Source: Rhizobium altiplani
Lineage (GTDB): Bacteria; Pseudomonadota; Alphaproteobacteria; Rhizobiales; Rhizobiaceae
NCBI RefSeq assembly: GCF_001542405.1
Contig: NZ_LNCD01000082.1
Span: forward strand, 1-64,000
Direction: 5' to 3'
DNA length: 64,000 bases
Part shown: positions 1-7,501 of the stretch, piece by piece
How positions within the stretch are numbered: the first letter of the stretch is position 1
Layout of the letters: each line of letters begins with the position of its first letter
Position numbers and translations under genes: made by a program
Notes under the pieces: model-generated
What the model was told of the DNA's origin: nothing
The model's input: the letters and a program-made list of their open reading frames with translations, nothing else
Databases searched by the model: none

Positions 1-579
1 CGCTATGCCGACGACTGTAACGTCTACGTGCGGTCACAGCGGGCGGGCGAGCGGGTGATGGCTCTGCTGCGGCGTCTCTATGGCCGACTTCGCCTTAAGG
101 TGAACGAGACCAAGAGCGCCGTTGCCACCGTCTTCGGCCGCAAATTCCTCGGCTATGCTTTCTTCAAAGCACCAGGGCGGGTGGTCAAGAGACGGGTTGC
201 CGACAAGGCAATCAAGGCGTTCAAGGAGCGCATTCGCGAACTGACACCGCGCGTGACGGGTCGATCCCTGAAAGCGGTGGCAGAACGGCTGCGCCTCTTC
301 GTGCGCGGATGGAAAGCCTACTTCCGGCTGGCGCAAACACCTCGGGTCTGGCAAGCGCTGGACGAGTGGATGCGCCATCGTGTGAGGGCAATCCAGCTCA
401 AGCAATGGAAGCACGGCAGGACGATCTTTCGGGAAATGATGGCAAGGGGAGCGAAACCTGGGGTGGCCCAGCAAGTGGCAGCAAATGCCGGTCGCTGGTG
501 GCGCAACAGCGGCAAGCTCCTTAACGCCACCCTCACCATTAGATGGGCTGACCAACTTGGAATGCCCAGGCTCGTCTAA
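1..579 (+). CDS. Group II intron reverse transcriptase/maturase, C-terminal part
   Basis: Partial gene that enters from the left edge. The first codons read RYADDCNVYV, and YADD is the catalytic motif of the reverse transcriptase palm, so the fingers and most of the palm lie outside the window. After it come the thumb/maturase region (about residues 60-130, with the pattern FVRGWKAYFRLAQ) and a tail ending WADQLGMPRLV, typical of intron-encoded maturases. The protein would splice its own intron RNA and copy it into new DNA sites. The reading frame is open to the TAA, so nothing in the visible part is broken. Intron RNA domains V and VI follow directly, which confirms the assignment. Whether the element is full length cannot be seen here. 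Confidence 0.93.
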   Translation, partial: RYADDCNVYVRSQRAGERVMALLRRLYGRLRLKVNETKSAVATVFGRKFLGYAFFKAPGRVVKRRVADKAIKAFKERIRELTPRVTGRSLKAVAERLRLFVRGWKAYFRLAQTPRVWQALDEWMRHRVRAIQLKQWKHGRTIFREMMARGAKPGVAQQVAANAGRWWRNSGKLLNATLTIRWADQLGMPRLV

Positions 580-593
580 CCTCAATCTCTCGA

Positions 594-670
594 ACCGCCC
601 GGTGCGGACCCGCATGCCGGGTGGTGTGGCAGGGGTGCGATCACATCGATCGTCCCCTATGCCGATTTAT
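594..670 (+). ncRNA. Group II intron RNA, domains V and VI and 3' end
   Basis: Bases 594-602 pair with 617-625 over nine base pairs. A two-base bulge (615-616) follows, then a four-pair upper helix 603-606/611-614 closed by the loop GACC. This is the classic shape of catalytic domain V. The next hairpin, 631-658 (AGGGG with CCCCT outside, CGATC with GATCG inside), fits domain VI. The intron probably ends around 665-670, in or just after GCCGATTTAT. The exact junction is inferred. The CGC triad in domain V and the maturase tail suggest a class C intron, but this is only a suggestion. Confidence 0.8.
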
Positions 671-754
671 ACGATGGTGGCGGGTGGCGCGCTCTGACTA
701 CCGCATCGGACGTTGGTCCGTATAAGTTCCGCATCGGCGGGATGCTCAATGGTG

Positions 755-1630
755 CTAGCGGATTTGGTCGGCCGCCCAGTGGATAGCGCTGTCTAATTCA
801 GCAAACTTTGCGGATTGCCAGTGGAAATAGTCCTCGATGAATGTCTTGGAAAGCCATAGCGTGCCGAGGTTGCGCGGGTTTTCCCAGCCGAGCATGCCGT
901 CCGTTTCTGCTTTCTTGAACATCCGTTTCAAGTTGGTGAGGGAGATGCCGAAGTCGCTCGCGATTTCGCTGATCGTCACGCCTTTCAGCAGAGTGCGATC
1001 ATGCTCCCGCGCGTCGTCCGGCAGGCGGCTGATCAGATCGTGCAGCACGAGGCCGCCGACATCCGACCAGAGGAAATGCCCGATGCTGCTCGGTGGTTCT
1101 TTCCAGACCGGATCCTGGATAAGGGCACGCGCAGCGCGTGGCTGTGCGAGAAGGAAGTGTCGCGGGGTGTCAGCGGTCAGGCTTGCGCGATTGCCGCCGT
1201 CGAGTTGATCGAGGCAGGCCATATGGCCCTGGAACCAGGAGGCCATGGCCTCCTCGCTCGCCTCGGTCGTCTCGAGGCGACGCAGGCGCCGGTCGGGCGT
1301 TTCATCGGCAGCATCCCGCAGGAACTTATAGGCGATGAGTTCGGCAAGGAACGAGGCAGCCGTATTCTTGCTGGCGAGATCGAACTCCTTGGCGGCCTGC
1401 ATCATGCGGCCGGCCGTGAGTCCCGAAAGCGGGTTGTCTCGGTCCCGTCCGGCGTGCATGGCAAACAGCGTTTGCGTCAGCAGCCACTTTTGGTGCGAGG
1501 CGGCGAGGCGGGCAAGGCGAGGAGCTCGCTTGTGAATTCCGATAAGGTGGAGCGCGATCTGGCGTTCGATCGACAGAAACAGAGGGTGATGAAGGATTTC
1601 GTCGCGTGTATGCAGTCGGCCAGTGAGCAT
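755..1630 (-). CDS. Unknown protein with C-terminal helix-turn-helix-like segment
   Basis: A 291-residue soluble protein that I do not recognise by name. It is rich in Leu, Arg and Ala with no membrane segment or signal peptide. Near residues 215-250 the pattern GVTISEIASDFGISLTNLKR resembles a helix-turn-helix, so DNA binding is possible. The ATG at 1630 has no clear ribosome binding site. A strong Shine-Dalgarno-like GGAGGAG lies about 35 bases further upstream (1666-1672) with no usable start codon at the right distance in this frame. The N-terminus may therefore be misplaced or altered. The gene is alone between the intron end and the DUF1003 gene. Confidence 0.6.
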   Translation of the reverse strand: MLTGRLHTRDEILHHPLFLSIERQIALHLIGIHKRAPRLARLAASHQKWLLTQTLFAMHAGRDRDNPLSGLTAGRMMQAAKEFDLASKNTAASFLAELIAYKFLRDAADETPDRRLRRLETTEASEEAMASWFQGHMACLDQLDGGNRASLTADTPRHFLLAQPRAARALIQDPVWKEPPSSIGHFLWSDVGGLVLHDLISRLPDDAREHDRTLLKGVTISEIASDFGISLTNLKRMFKKAETDGMLGWENPRNLGTLWLSKTFIEDYFHWQSAKFAELDSAIHWAADQIR

Positions 1631-1763
1631 CGTATCGTATTGTCGGATCGGATTGGTTCCCGTTGCTCCTCCAACATTTGCGTCGGTGTTTCAATGCGGG
1701 ACTTGGTTAGCGGATCGTTAATCGATTGTTATAGTTAAATTCAAGCGATCCCGGATCCTTCGA

Positions 1764-2288
1764 TCAACTGGGCAGACGCTGGTTCAAACGCTCGATGTCT
1801 TCGCGCAATGCTGCAATTTCGGTGAGCACGCGCATGTCAATCTTCTGATGGAGGGATAGAACTTCCAGTTCTGCTTTGAGATTGACCTCATAGTCTTTTG
1901 CCGCCTCGAACCGATCGCGCTCCGCCTGGCGGTTTTGCGACATCATGATGATCGGAGCCTGGATCGCCGCCAGCATCGAAAGCACGAGATTGAGGAAAAT
2001 GAACGGATAGGGATCGAAGGCGCGCGTCAGCAATACAATGGTGTTTACAACGCACCAGAAGACCAGGAAGAGCAGGAAAGCAATAATAAAGCTCCACGAG
2101 CCGCCAACACGCGCAATCGTATCTGCCAAGCGCTGGCCGGAGGAAGATTCGGCTTGAAGAGCGGCATTGATATCGGTCGAGATTATCTTGCGCTCGTGCG
2201 CCTTCGCGAGAACGCGCCTTTCGATCTCGCCGAGTTCGTCGGCCGGCTTGTCGAAGTGATGGTGGATGAGGTCCGATAGGTTATGCAT
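1764..2288 (-). CDS. DUF1003 family membrane protein
   Basis: A 174-residue protein with two hydrophobic segments, about residues 65-90 (SWSFIIAFLLFLVFWCVVNT) and 95-117 (PYPFIFLNLVLSMLAAIQAP). The next stretch, IIMMSQNRQAERDR, is the hallmark of DUF1003 proteins. The tail (about 120-174) is charged and probably a coiled coil. The family sits in the inner membrane and its function is unknown. The ATG at 2288 follows CGGAG at a six-base distance, which supports this start. It is on the same strand as the LTA-synthase-like gene but separated from it by about 80 bases, so joint transcription is possible but not shown. Confidence 0.85.
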   Translation of the reverse strand: MHNLSDLIHHHFDKPADELGEIERRVLAKAHERKIISTDINAALQAESSSGQRLADTIARVGGSWSFIIAFLLFLVFWCVVNTIVLLTRAFDPYPFIFLNLVLSMLAAIQAPIIMMSQNRQAERDRFEAAKDYEVNLKAELEVLSLHQKIDMRVLTEIAALREDIERLNQRLPS

Positions 2289-2369
2289 GGCCGACTCCGA
2301 ATGCTAGATCGCTCGGGCGCCAGTATTCCGTAATGTTTTCAAATTGCAATGCGGGCTTGTGCCGCTTTT

Positions 2370-4412
2370 CTATGTGCCTTGCGCATAGAGCCAGGCATGC
2401 TGCGGGAAGAACCGCTCGAGCGTCTGAGCCTTGCCGAACATGATGTCATGCTGGAGGTATCGATAGTCCCGGACGAGGGGATCGAGGTTCTTCGGCTTCA
2501 GGACCCAATCGGGAGATGCCGCGTTGTCGCGGGCGATGAGCTGATATCGGTCGATGACGCGGTACTTCTTCTGCACGCGGCCAAGGAAGCCCGTGTAGTA
2601 GGGATGCTCGAAGCCGGCGAACTTCAGGAGGTGGTACGGAAGCAGTGAGGGGCTGATGGTGCCGACATCCTTCTTGCTGCCCTTCTTGTTCGACCAGATG
2701 ACGAGCGGGGTCTCGTGTTCCTGCTTCATGACGCTCACTGATGCCTTGCGGGTGGCAACCTGGTCCGGCATGTAGCCGGTCGCCATGTAGACATTGCCGA
2801 GCGGGGGCAGGTGGTCGCCCCACAGCACGATGATCGTTTCGCGGTCGCGCTTTTCTGCCCAATCCATCAGCATCTTGAGGCTGTCGTCGGCTTCCTTGAC
2901 ACCCTGCGTATAGGTGCCAAGGGTGGCGCGGTCGGCAACGTTCAGGTTGCCCTTGATGTCGATAGTGTTGTGGGCGTAACGGTTCGGTTCGTAGGGGCCA
3001 TGTCCCTGCAAGGTGACACCAAAGAAGAAGAACGGGCGATCCATGCCGTCAGCCTCGTTCATGATCTCCTTCATAAGCGACTCGTCCGAAGCGAAGATGC
3101 CTCGCTTTTCCATGGGAGGCAGGGTTTCTTCGGAGCGGAACTGCTCGAAGCCGAAGTCCTTGTAAACCTCGTTGCGATTCCAGAACCAGCCGCTGAACGG
3201 ATGCAGCGACCGCGCCGCGTAACCTTCGCCACGGAAGAACGTGGCGAGCGAGGGAACATCACGACGGATGTATTGCTGGTAGGGAATGCTGCCGTATGGC
3301 AGGAAGGCGTTGGAGAAACCTGTCAGCGCCTCGAATTCGACATTGGCGGTCATGCCGCCAAACTCCGGCGAGAAGACATAGCCGGACTGCTCTGCACGGA
3401 TCGTCGGCATAGGATCTGGCGACAGGCTCAGCGTCTTCAGGCGGGTCGGATCCCAGAATGACTCGCTCATCAGCATGATCACGTCAGGCTTTTCGCGTGG
3501 TCCGCTGAGGTAGCCGTAGTTGCGGCCGGGGATGGCGTCGAGCGCCTCTGTACCGAAGCCGACAGGCGCTGCCACGTCTGCCATCGGAATGTTGAAGATG
3601 AAGGCGAGGATGAAGCCGTTGCTCCGGTAGTTTTCCTTCTGGTCCCACATCATCGGAACCACCTGCAGGCGGTCACGGATGAAGGAATACTGGGAATAGT
3701 CCATCAAGGACCCGAAAGCCGCGATAACGGGCAGGCCGACGCAAAGCCGGCGGACGCGAGAGGCCCTTGGGAGCTTCGGGAAGTTGCGCCAGGCGAAGCG
3801 CCAGAAGATGACAATCGCGGTAGCGGAAAGGACAATGCCGACAAGCATTGCAACGGCCGTCCAGGGGCGGTCGCGCACCATCACAGGGAGCAGTTCCATG
3901 ATCTGCCGCCCGAAAAGGACGTCCGATGGATAAAGCGGGTCCGAAAGGTAGTGCTGCTTCTGGTTGGATACGATGGCGGGGACGATCACAAGCGGAAGAA
4001 CGATCAGCGCCGAAATGAACCGCCGGCCCAGGACTGCATCGAGCGACAGCATCAGGACAGTCAACATCACAACCGTCGTCATCCCCGGACGCACAGGCGA
4101 TGTCAGGAATTCGCGGACGTCGGCCAACCCATCGCGGGCAATGATCTCGACAGTGGCGGTGGCAAGGAGCGCAAGCAGGGCACAAAAAGCAACGCTGAGT
4201 GCGGTGCGTAGGGCGGGCGACCGAGCGCTTCCCCCGAAATCGGTGGAAAGCGACGCAAAACGCGCTGCCGCTGCAGACCTCATTACCAACGCGATCAACT
4301 GGAAAACTCCGACGTCATAAAAGCTTCGTCGAACTGTCACATCTTCGTCATGAACGCTAGATGAACCGCTAGGTTTCCCGCATTTGTGATCGGTGGATAA
4401 AACGCCCATCAC
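2370..4412 (-). CDS. LTA synthase/phosphoglycerol transferase-like sulfatase, membrane anchored
   Basis: Several hydrophobic segments fill about residues 65-235, followed by a large extracytoplasmic sulfatase-type domain (about 300-620). Visible family marks are PDVIMLMSESFWD, with a nearby Thr as candidate nucleophile, and the metal-site pattern WGDHLPPLG near residue 530. Relatives transfer phosphoglycerol from phosphatidylglycerol to envelope glycans. In rhizobia a related enzyme (CgmB) modifies cyclic beta-1,2-glucan. I cannot tell from sequence which acceptor is used here. The GTG at 4412 has no convincing ribosome binding site, and the first roughly 40 residues look unlike a membrane protein start. 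A later start such as the ATG at 4283 is possible. The true length is therefore 637 to 680 residues. Confidence 0.8.
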   Translation of the reverse strand: MMGVLSTDHKCGKPSGSSSVHDEDVTVRRSFYDVGVFQLIALVMRSAAAARFASLSTDFGGSARSPALRTALSVAFCALLALLATATVEIIARDGLADVREFLTSPVRPGMTTVVMLTVLMLSLDAVLGRRFISALIVLPLVIVPAIVSNQKQHYLSDPLYPSDVLFGRQIMELLPVMVRDRPWTAVAMLVGIVLSATAIVIFWRFAWRNFPKLPRASRVRRLCVGLPVIAAFGSLMDYSQYSFIRDRLQVVPMMWDQKENYRSNGFILAFIFNIPMADVAAPVGFGTEALDAIPGRNYGYLSGPREKPDVIMLMSESFWDPTRLKTLSLSPDPMPTIRAEQSGYVFSPEFGGMTANVEFEALTGFSNAFLPYGSIPYQQYIRRDVPSLATFFRGEGYAARSLHPFSGWFWNRNEVYKDFGFEQFRSEETLPPMEKRGIFASDESLMKEIMNEADGMDRPFFFFGVTLQGHGPYEPNRYAHNTIDIKGNLNVADRATLGTYTQGVKEADDSLKMLMDWAEKRDRETIIVLWGDHLPPLGNVYMATGYMPDQVATRKASVSVMKQEHETPLVIWSNKKGSKKDVGTISPSLLPYHLLKFAGFEHPYYTGFLGRVQKKYRVIDRYQLIARDNAASPDWVLKPKNLDPLVRDYRYLQHDIMFGKAQTLERFFPQHAWLYAQGT

Positions 4413-4515
4413 GCAGGAGCTACCTCCAGAGCAGATTCTCGGTCAGGCGCATTTGCTTGTGCTGAGTGGCGAGCCGTCGTAGGTCTGGCGGATTCGATGC
4501 TCAGGAGGATTCAGA

Positions 4516-5349
4516 TTGCGCAGTTCCGTTGAGATCTACAACATCAGGACAGGCGAGGCGCGCGTCGTCTGGCAAACCACGCAACTCGTTGAGGCGCCGA
4601 ACTTTTCGCCGGATGGGACCTATCTACTGTTGAACGGCGACGGACTCCTCTACCGTCTCGCACTTGATGGTTCGAGCAAGGTCGGCAAGGTCGATACCGG
4701 CTTTGCGACGACCTGCAACAACGACCACGGTATTTCGCCCGATGGCCGCCAGATCGTCATCTCCGACAAAACCGAGTTCGGGAAGTCGACGATTTATGTG
4801 CTGCCGGCCGAAGGTGGTACGCCGCGGCTGGTGACGCAAAATCGGCCATCCTATTGGCACGGCTGGTCGCCCGACGGGAAGCAACTCGCCTATTGTGGCA
4901 TCCGCAACGATTTGTTCGATATCTACACGATCTCCGTTGACGGCGGCGAAGAAAAGCGGCTGACCCACGGCGAGGGACGCAATGACGGGCCGGACTATTC
5001 CGCCGACGGTCAATGGATCTACTTCAATTCTAGCCGCACCGGCCTCATGCAAATCTGGCGAATCCATCCCGATGGGACCGGTCTCGAGCAGGTCACCAGT
5101 GACAACTATGGGAACTGGTTTGCCCATCCGTCGCCCAACAACGACAAGGTTCTGATCCTTTCTTACGATCCTGATGTGTTCGACCATCCACGCGACCTCC
5201 ATGTTCGCCTGCGGCTGATGGACATGGATGGCGGAAACCTGACGACGCTCTTCGATCTCTTCGGCGGGCAGGGAACGGTCAACGTGCCCAACTGGTCGCC
5301 GTCAGGTGATGAGTTCGCCTATGTGCGCTACTTTCCCGTCTCGGATTAA
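4516..5349 (+). CDS. TolB-like beta-propeller protein
   Basis: A 277-residue protein made of repeated WD40/PD40-type blades: NFSPDGTYLL, GISPDGRQIV, GWSPDGKQLAY, DYSADGQWIYF, HPSPNNDKV and NWSPSGDEFAY, spaced about 40-45 residues. This is the propeller of TolB and of relatives annotated as TolB-like transporter proteins. There is no signal peptide, so unlike true TolB it probably stays in the cytoplasm, and no other Tol gene is nearby. The start is a TTG at 4516, chosen because AGGAGG (4503-4508) lies seven bases before it. It transcribes towards the riboswitch and bluB, but the gap of about 250 bases and the riboswitch argue for separate control. Confidence 0.82.
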   Translation: MRSSVEIYNIRTGEARVVWQTTQLVEAPNFSPDGTYLLLNGDGLLYRLALDGSSKVGKVDTGFATTCNNDHGISPDGRQIVISDKTEFGKSTIYVLPAEGGTPRLVTQNRPSYWHGWSPDGKQLAYCGIRNDLFDIYTISVDGGEEKRLTHGEGRNDGPDYSADGQWIYFNSSRTGLMQIWRIHPDGTGLEQVTSDNYGNWFAHPSPNNDKVLILSYDPDVFDHPRDLHVRLRLMDMDGGNLTTLFDLFGGQGTVNVPNWSPSGDEFAYVRYFPVSD

Positions 5350-5384
5350 GGGATTGCGTCGGCCAGGGTTTATAGGCATAGACG

Positions 5385-5545
5385 CGTCCGTCGGGTGCCC
5401 GCCGCAGGCGGGAGAATCGGGAATTCGGTGAAAGACCGAAACGTGCCCAACGCTGTAAGGCTGACGGCTGCCGCAAAGAGCCACTGGTCTAGTACCGGGA
5501 AGGCGCGGCAGTCGGATGACGCCAAGTCAGAAGACCGGCCCGACA
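5385..5545 (+). promoter_or_regulatory. Cobalamin (B12) riboswitch upstream of bluB
   Basis: The leader contains the conserved B12-box stretch GCCAAGTCAGAAGACCGGCC (5521-5540). Upstream are the usual cobalamin riboswitch landmarks: GGTGCCCGCC at the 5' side, GGTGAAAGACCG, and GCCACTGG ahead of GGGAAGG. Order and spacing match the family. Adenosylcobalamin binding should lower expression of the gene behind it. That gene, bluB, makes the lower ligand of B12, so this is product feedback. Exact ends are estimated. About 50 bases separate the B12 box from the bluB start, suggesting control at translation, since no obvious terminator with a T-run is seen. Confidence 0.92.
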
Positions 5546-5597
5546 TCATAGACTGACCCGCGTGGACGGCGGGCGGTTGTGTTGTTGGGGATTGACG

Positions 5598-6287
5598 ATG
5601 CGACCAGACCATTCAGGCTCCCTGTCGGGAGCCGCAGCCTTTTCGACCGAGGAACGCGACGCCGTCTACAGGGCGATTTCGACGCGACGCGACGTGCGTT
5701 CCGAGTTTCTCCCGGATGCCATACCGGACGATGTCGTCAAAAGGCTTCTGACGGCCGCACATCACGCGCCGTCCGTTGGGTTCATGCAGCCCTGGAATTT
5801 CATCCTGGTGCGCGATGACAAGGTGAAGGAGGCCGTGTGGCAGGCCTTCGATCGCGCCAACCGCGAGGCGGGCGAGATGTTTGAAGGCGGGCGGCAACAG
5901 CTCTACCGGTCACTGAAGCTTGAGGGCATCCGCACCGCACCGCTCAGCATCTGCGTGACCTGCGATCCGCATCGCTGCGGCGATGTCGTTCTTGGCAGGA
6001 CGCACAATCGGCGAATGGATTCCTACTCCACGGTCTGTGCCGTGCAGAATCTGTGGCTCGCCGCCCGAGCCGAAGGCGTGGGGGTCGGCTGGGTGAGCAT
6101 CTTTCACGAGTCCGACATCAAGGACATCCTCGGTGTTCCTGATCGGGTCGAGATCGTTGCCTGGCTCTGCGTCGGCTATGTCGACCGGCTCTATGACCAG
6201 CCGGAACTCGCCGTCAAAGGATGGCGCCAGCGATTGCTGCTGGAGGAACTGGTGTTTTCGGATCGCTGGGACAATCCAGCGGACTGA
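5598..6287 (+). CDS. bluB: 5,6-dimethylbenzimidazole synthase BluB
   Basis: BluB is a flavin-destroying nitroreductase-fold enzyme that turns reduced FMN and oxygen into 5,6-dimethylbenzimidazole, the lower ligand of cobalamin. The protein (229 residues from this ATG) has the family patterns ISTRRDVRSEF, AHHAPSVGFMQPWNF, MDSYSTVCAVQNLWLAAR and GVGVGWVSIF. The ATG at 5598 is preferred over an upstream in-frame GTG at 5562 because GGGG lies a few bases before it and homologs begin near MRPDHSG. The gene sits directly behind a B12 riboswitch, which agrees fully with its role. The next gene, on the opposite strand, ends six bases after its stop. Confidence 0.96.
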   Translation: MRPDHSGSLSGAAAFSTEERDAVYRAISTRRDVRSEFLPDAIPDDVVKRLLTAAHHAPSVGFMQPWNFILVRDDKVKEAVWQAFDRANREAGEMFEGGRQQLYRSLKLEGIRTAPLSICVTCDPHRCGDVVLGRTHNRRMDSYSTVCAVQNLWLAARAEGVGVGWVSIFHESDIKDILGVPDRVEIVAWLCVGYVDRLYDQPELAVKGWRQRLLLEELVFSDRWDNPAD

Positions 6288-6293
6288 GGGCGG

Positions 6294-7379
6294 CTATTGC
6301 TGCCGCGGCTGAGGGCCCGGCTTTGCCGGATGCTTGAGGTCGATTGTGCCTTGGTCGCCGGCCAAGAACTGCGGACCGATCTGGCGCACCTTGTTGGTCG
6401 CCGGATCATATGGCCTGTCCGGCACCTGAGGCTGCGGTGCAGCCGGGGCGGCGACCTTGCTCGCTGGCTCGGGCTTCTTGGTTTCGATCGTGGTGATCGA
6501 TCCTTGTTGCGGCGGTTCGCTGATCGATTGGCTTTTTCGCATCCGTTCATAGTAGGCGTTGAGGTCGCAGCTGCAGGATGATTTTTCGCCGGGTTTGCGG
6601 TTCTTGTAGGCGAAAGCGTTCGGCATCGCGCTGTAAGGAGCGCCCGTTGCCGCCGATATCATCTGTGAAGTCTCAGTGCTGGAGACGTCATGATAAAAGA
6701 GCTCGGTGTCGATGCCGGGACACATCTTCGAGCAGGTGTCGGCATCGCGGGCGAAGTCCTGCGAGGTTGCATTCGAGCTTAACGGAAAAAAGCCACCGTC
6801 GCAGGTGCGCACACAGACGGTATTGAGATGAGAGGGCGTCGACATGCCGGGGAGACCGTAGCGGCGTTGGCCGGGATCGCCACCCGGCGGTACGAAGGTG
6901 TCGTTTCGCAGCGCCTGATCTTCAATGCTTGGAGGCGGTGCATATCCATCGCCGCTGTCGGCGGGCCACTGTTCCTCGTTGCAGCCATTGTCATCGAGCG
7001 CCGCAAGAAGCTCGTTTCGAGTGCGGACATCCTCGCTTTGGCCACGCAGCTCGTCGCGCCGCTGCTGCAGATAACGGATGTTGTCGACCATTTTGCTCTC
7101 CGCGCGCTCAAGCTCCCCGCAATAGCCGTCATCGTCGCCGATCACGACCATGCTGCCGCTTGTGCAGCCGTTCTGACGGAGATCGCTGCGGACCTTGCGA
7201 AGCTCAAGGTTCTGTTCGGCGATGGCGCTGGCGAATTTGCGCACCTCGGGCGTGCTGCCGATGATTTGCGGCAGATCGGCAAGGCGGGCACGCAGGTCTC
7301 CGCAGATCGCCGGCACCTGGGCATGGGCCGGGCCGATCAACACAAGTGCGGCTGCGAATGACAGAATCCAGCGGTTCAA
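6294..7379 (-). CDS. DUF2865 family exported protein
   Basis: A 361-residue protein with a clear signal peptide (MNRWILSFAAALVLIGPAHA, likely cut after AHA). A helical region follows (about 40-115), then a cysteine-containing core with CVRTCDGGFFPLS near residues 190-205, CSKMCPG, and CSCDLNAYY near 275. These marks define DUF2865, found in Rhizobiales. The tail (about 285-361) is rich in Pro, Lys and Gln and looks disordered. It probably acts in the periplasm. Its function is unknown. The start is a TTG at 7379 with a GGGA sequence upstream. It is convergent with bluB, and the malic enzyme gene lies upstream on the same strand after about 120 bases. Confidence 0.85.
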   Translation of the reverse strand: MNRWILSFAAALVLIGPAHAQVPAICGDLRARLADLPQIIGSTPEVRKFASAIAEQNLELRKVRSDLRQNGCTSGSMVVIGDDDGYCGELERAESKMVDNIRYLQQRRDELRGQSEDVRTRNELLAALDDNGCNEEQWPADSGDGYAPPPSIEDQALRNDTFVPPGGDPGQRRYGLPGMSTPSHLNTVCVRTCDGGFFPLSSNATSQDFARDADTCSKMCPGIDTELFYHDVSSTETSQMISAATGAPYSAMPNAFAYKNRKPGEKSSCSCDLNAYYERMRKSQSISEPPQQGSITTIETKKPEPASKVAAPAAPQPQVPDRPYDPATNKVRQIGPQFLAGDQGTIDLKHPAKPGPQPRQQ

Positions 7380-7501
7380 GGCATCGTCCCATCGATGAGC
7401 AGGTCGTAAGGCGCGGCGTCCTGCCGCGCCTCCATTGCTAGCCCGTTTGTCTTAACAGGCTGCAGTCGGAATCTTAGCGCATTTTCTCGATCGGCCGCAA
7501 A

